Below, one piece after another: positions 19,771-29,329 of a DNA stretch of 64,000 bases. The notes under the pieces were generated by a model. It searched no databases. It was not told the DNA's origin and worked only from the letters and a program-made list of their open reading frames with translations. Origin of the DNA: Ixodes scapularis (lineage: Eukaryota > Arthropoda > Arachnida > Ixodida > Ixodidae); NCBI RefSeq assembly GCF_016920785.2, contig NW_024609836.1:5884406-5948405 (forward strand). Reading direction: 5' to 3'. Position 1 is the first letter of the stretch; every line of letters starts with the position of its first letter. Both the position numbers and the translations under genes were made by a program.

Positions 19771-22559
19771 TCACCGGGATTTTTTTTTTATTACAACGTC
19801 AATGGCACAAAAATGTCCTTGGCTGGTAGAGGTATACAGCTTCGGCTCTAAATCTGCTCCACGCACGGCATAATAATACGCTGCCCTTTTCTTCTGTACC
19901 GTAGCAAAGGGTGGTACATCCGAGGAATCCGACGAAGTATGCAGATCGTAATTCTGTAATGATTGTGAACAGGTTAATAACGAAAATGTGTTGTTTCTCC
20001 GTCCAAAGTGTCAATATTTTTGAGTAGGTGTGCGTGTACGCGAGACCCTGTTCAAAACCACCCCGACAGCAGTTATAGCCATTATACGCCGTCCTGTCTA
20101 CCGATAGAGTTCAAGTTTATCCACGGTATGTTTTCTATATATTTTGGAGCTCTTTTTAGTGAGGTGCAACAGCGATCTCGATTCGCGCCAGCAATAGTTG
20201 GGCTCGAGGAATATCCCAGGATTGAAAATATCTCGCCGCGCAGATTCAGTGGTGCTGAATATCACGAAGACTTTATGGCGTATTCCCAACTCACTAACCC
20301 CCAGAGCCGTGAAAAAAAGAAGAAACGTTTTTTATTGATCAACGACGACTCTAGCCTACAGCACTGGTGAGAACTACATCGTACCCCTGCCCGAAGGCTA
20401 AAAGCGCTGCGGGCACGTTTAAATCATTTTCTCTCAGTTTGTAACCGTTGCGTAACCCTACGCACTGTGAGTATATATCAGCAACCTGCATTTGCAAATG
20501 CACAACGCGAACGAGCATGCTTTTTGGATGAACGAATATGTCACGGCCGTCGTCTGCTAGTGCCCCCTAGGCGGGACGCGCTTCGCCGAAATGAGGGAAA
20601 GAGAGAAGAGTGAAAAGTGAGGAGGAAAGATGGCGCTACCTTTTCGTATAGTGGTACCTTACACAGGTGCAGCTCGGAAAAATCTCCGCGCCTATTGGAC
20701 GTAAAAGAAACATCGAGTGTGGAAAGCCCGTCCCTGACCACCGCACTCCTGATGAGCTCACCAAACTCCTGGCAGGTGTTTGAGAAAAGCGGATCTTGGG
20801 CGGACGCGGGGTTTAGGCCTACATTGTATATTGCCATGATTTAAACCCCATGACTGCTTTGGGTGCTTTGACACAAAGCCGAAGGGACAAGAAGGAATTT
20901 TACAAACAGCGTTTCAAACTTAGCTGAGCTGAGTTTGAGGCGCTGTCTGCCCGTTTTTACTTGGTCTCTCGCTCTTTGTCTTCGAGTGTCCTTTCATGAT
21001 TAATATGCACCAAGACGCCTTAACATTGACGTTTTTTTTCTTTTTTGTAAATTGTCTTGGTACGTAGTTTGCGTGTCTTGTATTGTAGTGTTTGTAATAT
21101 ATGTGTGGTGTTTTGCGGCACGAAATAATTGGGAGCGGAATTTCGCTTCTTCAGCCGAACGGTCTTCAGTGTCCAACACATGGTCGGCGGTCCACGAGGG
21201 ACAGGCTTGCCGGAGGTGGCACGTATTTTCACAAAAGCCTTATTACTTATCTATTAAAATAATTACAGAAACTGTGTATTGAAAACCATTTACCTAATAT
21301 TCTGGTAATTAGGTATTGCTTTTATGGGGGTTATATCAGTGCTTAGTTGTTATTTATTTATGGGAGCCTAAATTTGTGAACGTCCTGCCGCGCAATCAAG
21401 ATTCGTTTGATATCTAAAGTTACAAAAATCGTTCAAGAAAACTATTTATATGTTGTCAAATTCATTTCAGGGGGAATGAAAGCCAGGGTATTTATTCACA
21501 AAACCCCCCAAAAAAACCATATACCCGCAAAAAAAAAAATATATTTTTCCTGCAACCCAGGTTTCTATTGAAACGCAAAAGCTTTTTTGTTTTCTTCCTG
21601 AAGTAAAATCGAAAAAAAAAAAAGCTTTCCAATGTTTTGTTTCAAAAAAAAGAATTGGGGATGTAGAACGCATAAAAATTCTTCAAATATTCGTGTCTTC
21701 AAGAATTGTTTTTAAGCCTCGGGAACTTAGCCGGAGGACCACAAGGCTGAAATGACTTTGAGAGTGAATGTAAGTCTTTCTCAATTCGTTTGAACAATTT
21801 ATAGAACCGGTCTTGCTTGGAGACGTCAAACGATATATTGTCACCAGCTTTTATAATACGTTTCAAAGTTTCGTTTATAATTAAGTACTAACACGAACCA
21901 CCTGAATCATCGTCAAAAGCTGCGATTATGCGCGGCAAAGCACCGTCATTAAGAACATCACGCATTGACAAAGGCAGCCATCGGGAATACAGCGACCCTA
22001 GTCAGCACGAAGCAAGCTTTGTCGGCACTTAAATTTATTTTATCTGCTCAAGGTCGAGCTCAAAACAGGCGCATTATTTTTGTTTCATTTAAAGTATTAA
22101 TATTTTTTAGCTACATCTGCCTAATATATCCCATTATCATAAAATATTTTACTACCTTCAATCAATTTATACCATGTGAAAAATCAACGAATGAAGCGGG
22201 CATGAATCGCCATTTTTTCAGTACGAACCCAAACTGGATCCGAGCAACATTTCCTAAACCTGAACAAAAACCGGAACGAAAAACAATGGGTTTTGGCACC
22301 TTAATAAAAGCTAAACACAAAACACTGTCGTTTGTGCCACATCAACCTTATCCCTGTCAAGCCCACTTGCTTCATTTGTTTGAAACATTGTGACAGTAAA
22401 CATTTGCTGACATTATTAGTATAGTGGGAAGTTCGCTACGCTGAAATGGCGTCATTGAAGAAATTTTTGAGTAGTAATTTCAGGCCATAATATACATAGT
22501 AAATATGTAAGTGCTCACGACATTTGTGATCGGGTTGCCATGCTGCACACCCGACCCGG
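19771..22559. other. Long stretch without recognised genes
   Basis: Both strands were read. The minus frame 20541-20837 (98 codons, ATG start, MAIYNVGLNPASAQDPLF..., a GTAAGG possible donor inside) looks protein-like but has no recognised domain. A/T runs lie at 21528-21541 and 21611-21623. No repeat partners were found. Confidence 0.4.
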
Positions 22560-22649
22560 AGGAGTATCACGGAGCCAACGATTTCAACAAGAAACGATAT
22601 TTGATTGGACATGGACGAGACGGTCAAGAGTACTTACACAAATATAACA

Positions 22650-23440
22650 GAAGAGGCGGTGACGCGCCGCCTCGGAGGTGCAACCCTCGACCGATCAGCG
22701 TCCACAAAAGGGCACTCCTTGATGCGGTGCTCCAGGAATTGATCGACACCGGTTCAGTACGTGAGTCGGAGAGCCCTTCTTGGGTGTTCCCGTTGTTCTT
22801 GCTCCGAAAAAAGACGGAACAACCAGACTCCGTGTGGATTACAGGAGGCTTAACGATGTGTTCGTACCAGACGCTTTCCTCAGCATTTCCTCTGTGATGT
22901 ACGCGCTCGGTAACGCGACCGTGTTTACAATGCTGGATTGCAGTCGCCGGTCTCTTGAGATCGAGATTCACCCATCAGACTTTTCAAAAACGGCTCTCAT
23001 CTGTTCGAGCTCCCTCGACTGTCGTTCGGCTTTTCTAACTCTCCAGCCAGTTTTCAACGCCTTATGGGTGTTGTATTCAGGAACTCGAGATACGAATTTG
23101 CCATGGCGTACATGGATGACGCGGTGCTTTTCTCACGAACTATAAAGGAGCATGTCGAACATCTTCGCATCGTACTTGAGCCAATGCGTAATGCTGGCCT
23201 CACGATTCACTTCGGAAAAGATTAAACTCTTTGGATTCGTTGTTGACAGCGGCACCTTCTGCCCCAACGAAAATAAGTTGAGTGCGCTAACGGAATACCC
23301 AAGCCCGCATAATGTAAAGAGCCTACATAGATACCTCGGAATGATTACATTCTGCACGGATTTCATTCCGCACTGTTTCGAGAAATCCCAACCGCTCAAT
23401 CACCCTCTAAAAATGGGAGTCAAGTGGTATTGGGCCGAAT
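22650..23440 (+). pseudogene. Gypsy reverse transcriptase relic
   Basis: In sequence across frames: HKRALLDAVLQELIDTG and SESPSWVFP (fingers), KKDGTTRLRVDYRRLND, TVFTMLDCSRR (normally LDL.SGY), and AYMDDAVLFS with the catalytic YMDD at 23109-23120 intact. Then come LFGFVVDSGTF and LHRYLGMITFCTDFIPH (thumb/connection). At least two frameshifts and a stop near 23220 ('aagattaaact') break it. Family order and motifs are those of Ty3/gypsy (Metaviridae) RT. Confidence 0.85.
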
Positions 23441-23638
23441 AACAAGAATGCGCAATCACAGCCCTTAGAAAATCAGCGTCTAACAACGCTTGTTTCCAAC
23501 TCCCAGAGTTGAAAGGGCAGTTAGTTTTGCAGACAGACACAAGCAACTGAGACCTGGGTCTTGCTGCAGGAGTATCATGGTGTGCCCAGGCCAGTTCCTT
23601 TGACGAGCCACACGCTAACTCCAGTCGAGCGCAACTGT
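23441..23638 (+). pseudogene. Gypsy RNase H, N-terminal part
   Basis: After VKWYWAE and a stop the frame reads ALRKSASNNACFQLPEL and QLVLQTDTSN, which matches the 'F.L.TDAS..GLGAVL' start of gypsy RNase H. It ends in LTPVERNC, which is continued on the far side of the insertion (CSVAERD at 25126). The catalytic Asp of 'TD' is retained, but stops make it inactive. Confidence 0.75.
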
Positions 23639-24084
23639 TGAATCTTCACGGGCCACATTCTTTTCGTTTTTGTGTTTGTGTGGATGTTCTGCAGTGCCTG
23701 TGTCATCATATATCTCAAATTACATATTTCACGTCCGGTATCTTCATCGTAAGTGCGCTGCAACCTACTCCTTTGCAAAAATTTACCGTTTCGTTCCGAA
23801 TTATCTCTAGAATTAGGCAGTGTCTATTTCCTACTAGCCAGGAAAATAATTTCTCCGAAATTCTATTGGCAGTCTCCTGCCATTAGCCCTCTACAACCAC
23901 GTGAAAACTGCAGGTAGAATACTGACTCTTATTCTCCCGGCGTTTTATGAAAACACGTTTCATGAACACTTTTTCGTTGATACACGTTTTGCAAACACGT
24001 ATTGTCGATATTAACGTTTTCTCGAACTCGTTACGCGAAATGCACACTGTAGGAACGTTTCGTCGCGCGTGTATCTCTGATGCG

Positions 24085-24205
24085 CGTGCGAACCGACCCA
24101 GCACACTGGTTCACGCCGCTTCGTGGCGACAGTCTGCGGCGATTTAGTCCAAAATGTTAACTCACATCTCCCACGCATACACGTCACTTCGCGGATACAG
24201 TCTGG
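24085..24205 (+). repeat. Minisatellite unit shared with 50.5 kb
   Basis: Two units of about 75 bp carry 'ttcacgccgcttcgtggcga' and 'cagtctgcgg'. The same unit with 'ttcacgccgcttcgcggtga' and 'cggtgtgcgg' recurs at 50505-50640. Confidence 0.65.
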
Positions 24206-24664
24206 AGTGACTCATTACGAGAAAAAAAAAAAAAAGAGATGCTATTATAGGAAAGTTGATCTGAGCTGTCTTTAAAACATTGTTTGTCTATGAAGCGTTG
24301 TTCAATGAAGTGATTGTGCCGCCACTGATTGGCGACTGCCGGTGGAATTTCGGAAAAATGATTCTGCCGGCTGCTGAGAGAATAGACACTACCTAAGCCT
24401 TACCCTGGTTCTTGTTTGCTTAGTAATCTTTTCAGTTGTGTAACGGCTTCTTTGTTCCTCTTCACATATCTTGGATTGCTTGCACCTTTGTACTTGTTTA
24501 TAAAATAGTCTGTCTAAAAAACTTCTGTGAGATTTGAACACAATCCCGCGTGTCCGTTTACGCGTCCTTTTGCGATCACCGGGCCGCATATATTTTTTAA
24601 GGTTTTAGTTGATGTCCTAAATAGATTCAAGAAGTTAGCTATAGAACCGGGTGCATAAAGTGGT

Positions 24665-25000
24665 GTGACGGTGCGCTTTTGAATCGGGTACATTTGTGTT
24701 CACTTCGAGTTCTGTGGGTGTAGCAGTACATCCTTGAATAGGGCGCTCCTGTGTTCTGTTTGAGGGCAGAAGGTGTAGAGGAGGAAGTGAAGGTACACTA
24801 TTGAGCGGGGTGCATCTGTGTTCCATTTGAGCGAGGCGGGTTTATGAAGCAGCGCATTGGTACACCTTAGAATGGGGTGAATCTGTGTTACCTTTCGTTT
24901 CATTTGGGTATAGAAAGGGGTGTAGCCGTACACTACTGAATGGGGTGCACCTGTGTTTCCTTCGAGTGAGATTTGTGTTCTAAAAGGTGCAAAGGTGGAA
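24665..25000 (+). repeat. 67-bp tandem repeat, five units
   Basis: The word 'gaatggggtgcacctgtgtt' and variants start at about 24680, 24736, 24803, 24870 and 24937 (spacings 56, 67, 67, 67). It lies wholly inside the insertion that splits the gypsy element. Confidence 0.85.
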
Positions 25001-25009
25001 CACACCAAC

Positions 25010-25122
25010 GGGTGTACACATACTTCCATCTCTGGGGTGTACAAATATTCCCCCAAAGGGTGTAGTATATGTGCAAGCACTTACACACCCATGGGTGTAC
25101 CCTATTACACTTTTTTTTTAAG
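25010..25122. repeat. Clustered 'GGGTGTAC' palindromes
   Basis: Five or six copies of gggtgtac / gtacaccc-type words occur in about 100 bases ('acacccatgggtgtac', 'ggggtgtacaaat'), ending in T9. They form the right edge of the insertion and may be its terminal structure. Confidence 0.6.
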
Positions 25123-25125
25123 TGT

Positions 25126-25400
25126 GCAGCGTCGCAGAACGTGATTCTCTGGCCATTATTCATGCTTTGAAGCGCTTCAAGATGTATCTAGATGGCGCAA
25201 CGTTCCAGATTCAACCTGATCACTTAGCGCTCTCACGGCTAAGGGTGCTTAAGAATCCAACTGGACGTCTTGCTCGTTGGGCGTTTACGCTTCAACAGTA
25301 CGACTACTCCATCATGTACGGCCGGGGTCAGCCAACAAAGCCGCTAATTCGCTCTCTCGTAGTCCGCTTCCCGAGAAACACTCGCAGGATGCCCATGGCT
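25126..25400 (+). pseudogene. Gypsy RNase H, C-terminal part
   Basis: The frame reads AERDSLAIIHALKRFKMYL, then FQIQPDHLALSRL (family: 'f.v.tDH.aL..l', here P for T), then NPTGRLARWAFTLQQYDY and IMYGRGQPTKP. This is the canonical end of RNase H and connection of gypsy Pol. It shows the right-hand edge of the insertion exactly. Confidence 0.85.
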
Positions 25401-25547
25401 TAGTGATCATCATGGTGGGGACCATTGGTGAGGCGTGAGGTACTTCGCAAGGCGCAGCTGGATGACGCACTCTGCCAACGCGTGTCCGTTTCGCTGGCAG
25501 CAAGAGGCCCAGTCGATCGCTGAGGTGACAAGGAGTTCGACTTCTAC

Positions 25548-26440
25548 TTGATGAGCGACGACGGCCTCTTGCTGCTCTACGTCCCCCAGGCTGACGATGA
25601 TCCGGCTGGCTCGGCGTTCCGGGCCGTGATAACCCGCAAGCTACGTAAGCTTTTCATTCAATACATGCATGACTCTTCCTTGGCAGGGCACACCAGTGGG
25701 AGCGAAACTTATACAAATATTATCCCAAATTGCTACCTGGCCAGGAATGAGGCAGGATGTGCTCCGATACGCTCGTAGCTGCTCGGTGTGCCAGAAGGCA
25801 ACACCACGTGGTGGTCAGCCCCACGGTCTTATGCAACCAATCGTGTCAGATTTGTTTCTGTGACGTCATTGGCCTTTTCCCACGTAGTCCCCGCGGCAAT
25901 CAGTACTTTTTCGTGGCAACCGGTCACTCCATGAATTGGGTAGAGTTATTTCTTTTGAGAAAGCTAGATTCGCCAAAAATCTGGGAATGCCTGCTTGAAA
26001 CATTCGGAAGGTTCGGCTTTCCAGCACAGCTTGTAAGAGATAACGCCTGCTACATACTGAGTGAGGTGTTCTTGGACGCATGCGCGGTGCTGTGAATTAA
26101 ACGCAAAAGAACTTCCCCATACCACCCACAAGCGAACATCACCGAAAGGGTAAATCAGAATGTTATGATGATTAGTGGTCTACACTGAGTGCCATAAGGA
26201 CTGGGACGCGAAACCGCCGGAGCTGATATTCGCAACCCGTACCATCACTAATCGGTCAACGGGTCTCACTCCTTCACAATTGAATTTCGGCAAGAAGCTC
26301 GCGTTTCCGCTTTTTAACAGCCTTATTTCTACAGAGTCACGGGGAAGGCTTCGCCACTACGTGAAGTTCGCAGAGGACCTGAGAAAGCGCTTCTGCGACA
26401 ACCTTCGAGAGGCCCGAGAAAATCTCGACGTCGCCTGAGG
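25548..26440 (+). pseudogene. Gypsy integrase relic
   Basis: The zinc-binding start has YMHDSSLAGHTSG (His) and ARSCSVCQKAT (Cys-x2-Cys). The core shows DVIGLFPRSPRGNQYFFV with the first Asp, GFPAQLVRDNACYIL with the second Asp, and PYHPQANITERVNQN with the catalytic Glu, so the DDE triad can be traced. It spans at least three frames with stops after FLDACAVL and near 26190. The gene is dead. Confidence 0.8.
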
Positions 26441-26559
26441 GCAGCAGTCGGAACAGTACAACCAGGTTCGGCGGGACCTGCAGTTCGAGGTGGTAGAATT
26501 TGTAGTCCGGCGCACTCAGACACTTAGCGACACCACTGGAGGTTTCGCAGTCCCCCTTG

Positions 26560-26820
26560 CAAACAGGTGAGAAGATTCGTTTCGCGTGCGTTAGAAGCGC
26601 TCACCACTCGCTTACAAACTTGTTGACTGTGAGTCTAGTGTGGAAACCGGACGTGCTCATGTCACCGATCTTAAACGATTTTCTCAAGCAAAAGACGAAG
26701 ATTCGTTGCAGGACCGGAACGACACTGACGGCAGTTCCGTTCCGGAAACCCCCTTGTCTCCTCCACGGCAACGGTATTATCTGCAACGTCGGTGGCACCA
26801 AAGAGAGTGGAACCCTTCTT
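26560..26820 (+). pseudogene. Gypsy Pol C-terminus (GPY/F-like)
   Basis: The frame METGRAHVTDLKRFSQ... matches the 'v.TGR...HVs.LKpF' tail that follows the GPY/F module of gypsy integrases. A stop at about 26840 ends it. The upstream GPY residues are not clearly preserved. Confidence 0.55.
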
Positions 26821-26880
26821 TTAGGGGCGAAGCTCCTTAGGGTCTAGCCTTGTCCGTCCGTCCGTCCGTCCGGACGGCGT
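26821..26880 (+). repeat. Tick-type repeat with (GTCC)n
   Basis: 'ttaggggcgaagctcctta' is followed by GTCC repeats (26850-26873). I recall this combination as a common dispersed sequence in ixodid tick genomes; that cannot be checked here. Confidence 0.5.
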
Positions 26881-26899
26881 CCCTGCTCACATAAAAATG

Positions 26900-26909
26900 A
26901 AAAAAAAAA
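26900..26909 (-). terminator. RNA polymerase III terminator (T10)
   Basis: A run of ten T on the minus strand begins seven bases past the 3' end of the tRNA-Ser sequence, as expected for a transcribed tRNA gene. Confidence 0.7.
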
Positions 26910-26915
26910 TGTTTG

Positions 26916-26988
26916 CGGAGTTGACAGGATTCGAACCTGTTCGGGGAGACCCCAATGAATTTCTGGTCCACCGCCTTAACCACTCGGC
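26916..26988 (-). tRNA. tRNA-Ser(AGA), 3' part, interrupted
   Basis: On the minus strand this begins in the D arm (GCCGAGTGGTTAAGGC), continues through the anticodon loop CCAGAAA (anticodon AGA), a serine-type long variable arm (TGGGGTCTCCCC), the T arm GGTTCGAAT, and an acceptor strand CAACTCC with discriminator G. The first nine bases and acceptor 5' strand are missing here but occur at 28693-28701, beyond the LINE. Joined, the acceptor stem pairs at six of seven positions (one C-A mismatch). With a Pol III terminator behind, it was a genuine tRNA gene before disruption. Confidence 0.9.
26973..26988 (-). repeat. Target-site duplication, left copy (16 bp)
   Basis: The plus strand reads gccttaaccactcggc, identical to 28677-28692. 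The two copies bracket the LINE exactly. Confidence 0.9.
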
Positions 26989-28676
26989 TTTTTTTCTTTT
27001 TTTTTTTATTTACATAAAATGGGCACTATGTCCATGGTTAAAAACACATATTGACGTAGGGAGTGCTCAGCGTTCCAGTTTGACAAAACAGCACCCATCA
27101 CCTCTGGCTTCGAAGTGACCTTGGCGCTTTGAGACGCGCTGCCAAATCAGACCATCCATCTAATTCACAGCTTTTCGCTGCCTCAACGAGGCTGGTCGTA
27201 CTCATGAAGCTTTCTTCAAAGTGGCGCCACGCCGGCTTGCCCCCTTCAAGAATCAAGAGGTGATCTGTGCGGGATTTCCATATTGCATGCAACCCGAGCA
27301 AAGCAAGTACTTCATAACATTTACTGTCGGGGCCAGTGCCGAATTCGAGGTATTTTGCACTGTGCCAGTCCATGTACAAATCAACTTGCAGTTTAGAGCG
27401 TAAGTCCGCCCAGAACAGTTCTGCATTTGGGCAGAAGATGAAGACATGCTGCAGAGTCTCTGGCGTTGGACACAGTGCGCAGTTCAAATTCCACGGAACA
27501 AAAAATCCTTTTTTCTCCTGCCACGTCTTCACTGGCAGTACTTCGGTGTGAAAGCAAATAAAGAAGTCCATTGCAGCTTTTCGGACGGGATAATTTCGGA
27601 GGCGCTTAAAGACTGTGGATTTCTCACTGGTCCCTTGGAAGGAGCGATAAAGTGGCGGTGGAAAGACAGTGTCTATGGTGTCCCAATATAGCGCTTTTCT
27701 TTTCACTTTGCTCAGGTATTGCCGAGAGAAGCGCGCTTCAAAAAATTTAATGGCATCAGCGATTTCTTTATAGAACCTCAGTACTGCACTTGACGTCGCT
27801 CCTTCCAGGGTTACAACAAGCCAGGGGGCTAAAAAACTTCCGCCAAGTTTTACGAATGATCTTACTCTGACCGAGTTACGGTGGTCACGAAAAAATAAAA
27901 ACCTTTGAACTTTTAGCTTGATCTCAAGATTCACGACTCCGAAACCTCCTTTGGCTTGACTGATAAAAATGTTTGCGCGTCTCATGCGTTCAAAACTAGA
28001 ATTCCAGACGAAGGTAGCACAAAAACGATGCATCTTATGGACTTCGCTTGCATGACACGGCACAACCTGAGCCGCATACCATACGGTAGGGAAAAAAACG
28101 GAGTTGCAAACAAAGGCACGGTTTAGCATAGAAAGGTTTCGGCCGCGCCAGTCCAGCACTTTGGCCCTCAAACTGTTGAGATGAATTCCTCCCTTGCCAG
28201 TACTTAAGCAGTGAGGTTCTAGACTAACACCAAGGTAGTTTTGGATACTTGAGCTCCAGGTAATATTTATAAAACGCTCTGGCTTTACATCAAAATTTCC
28301 TAGCCACGCGCCTGTAGATTTCTCGTGATTCATTTCAGCCCCAGACACTTCACAAAAATCAAGGAGGTGTTGTACGGCGAGGACAACCTCATGTCTAGAT
28401 GCAGCAACAACAGTAACGTCATCTGCGTATGCTAATATTTTCGTTGCATTTCTGGCAAGGGAGACTCCCTGAATTCTATTATCGTTAATAATCTTTCTAC
28501 ACGCGGGCTCAAGATAAAGTGAGAAAAGTATTGGCGAGAGCGGGCAGCCTTGTCTAACAGAGGCTTGCACTGCTATCTTTTCAGTTACTATTCCATTGAT
28601 CAATAATCGCGTGGATATATCTTTATAGCACAGCTTAATATATTTGGCTATAGTTCTCCCGACACCAGAGGCCTCG
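26989..28676 (-). mobile_element. 5'-truncated LINE inserted in tRNA-Ser
   Basis: The element is 1,688 bases, with an A-rich tail at its 3' end (26989-27010 as T-rich on plus) and a truncated 5' end inside the reverse transcriptase. Identical 16-bp target copies flank it. This is the usual product of target-primed reverse transcription. Target choice may be chance or reflect a site-specific family; L1/Tx1-like clades contain families that use multicopy RNA genes as targets. Confidence 0.9.
27098..28676 (-). pseudogene. LINE reverse transcriptase, C-terminal two-thirds
   Basis: The frame is open for about 525 codons without a stop, which implies a young insertion. Motifs in order: LINGIVTEKIAVQASVRQG, then CPLSPILFSLYLEP, then ILAYADDVTVVAAS (catalytic YADD), CEVSGAEMNHEKS, and a long thumb/connection. 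A zinc-binding tail follows, CALCPTPETLQHVFIFC (C-x2-C-x8-H-x4-C). The set and spacing fit L1/Tx1-like or R1/I-like LINEs; I favour the first with modest confidence. The endonuclease and RT fingers are missing by 5' truncation. Upstream in the same frame the tRNA sequence is read through by chance. Confidence 0.9.
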
Positions 28677-28701
28677 GCCTTAACCACTCGGCCACGACTC
28701 C
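28677..28701 (-). tRNA. tRNA-Ser(AGA), 5' part, interrupted
   Basis: The minus strand from 28701 reads GGAGTCGTGGCCGAGTGGTT..., the acceptor 5' strand and D arm of a serine tRNA, ending in the second copy of the 16-bp duplication (28677-28692). It completes the gene part at 26916-26988. Confidence 0.88.
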
Positions 28702-29329
28702 GGGATGAGTAGGGGGCTCTGAGATATGGTAGTAACTCAAAAGCTGGTGATGTCATAAGTGAAACGTTGCATGTAGCCGCTCAACGTCTATACAAGAGAG
28801 GGCGCTGCGGTCAAATGCGTATATAATCGCGATAAGCTTTGCATGCATTGGCTCAACGTTTATAGACGAGAGGGCGCTGCGCTCAAATGCTCAAATCCGT
28901 ATATAAGCACGTTTCATACCACATATTCCCTTTCTGACATGGACCGTTGACTTGAGCGGTGGAGATGCGTTCCCACGGCTTCTAGCAGATCCAGGCTGAT
29001 CCGCTAGAAGAACCGCTGGCTCTGCATTTCACCGACCATAAAGCAGTAATATTGAAGTTGAAACGCAACCCGGAGCTAGCATTACCTATGAGCAATGCAA
29101 AAAAATCAGCACCATCAGCACCATCAGCACTACCTATGAACAATAAAATCAGTATCGTCAGCACCACCAGAGCTTCGCCCCAATCAACATCATTCACCAC
29201 GTGGAGATGCGGTCATTCTTTTTTGTCTACTCGGATTCGCCTCTCTCGCATTTGGGGGCAGTTTTCTACTTTCACGGATCTGCTCCCTTTTCAAGAAAGG
29301 GGGGTAAAAGATTGTGCGTCCACCTCAAG
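28702..29329. other. tRNA upstream flank with ~76-bp tandem pair
   Basis: At 28770-28915 two copies of 'gctcaacgt(c/t)tata.a(a/c)gag' plus 'agggcgctgcg(g/c)tcaaatgc' and 'cgtatataa' lie in tandem. At 29110-29150 'cagcaccat' is repeated four times. Nothing coding was seen. Confidence 0.5.

Larger units (their letters stand above)
23639..25122. mobile_element. 1.48-kb insertion inside gypsy RNase H
   Basis: The RNase H protein breaks at ...VERNC (23638) and resumes at CSVAERDSLAI (25126); 'tgt' is repeated at both edges (23636-23638, 25123-25125). Between lie non-coding blocks: 'aacacgttt' repeats (23940-24060), a minisatellite shared with 50.5 kb (24085-24200), a 67-bp tandem array (24665-25000) and a cluster of 'gggtgtac' palindromes just before the right edge. 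No transposase frame is visible. It is a non-autonomous or compound insertion. Confidence 0.7.
22560..26820 (+). mobile_element. Ty3/gypsy retrotransposon, broken, with internal insertion
   Basis: Pol domains follow in the gypsy order RT, RNase H, integrase, GPY/F tail, but in different frames with stops. No gag, protease or LTR was found, so both ends are lost. A 1.48-kb foreign block splits the RNase H domain (23639-25122). The leading 80 bases (22570-22640) resemble 30610-30690 elsewhere in the window ('gattggacatggacgaga' / 'aattggacatggacgagacg'). Confidence 0.85.

Noticed and set aside
28677..28756. N-terminus MTSPAFELLPYLRAPYSSRS of the long LINE frame
   Set aside because: These codons are the tRNA-Ser 5' half and its flank read through by chance. 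LINE sequence starts at 28676.
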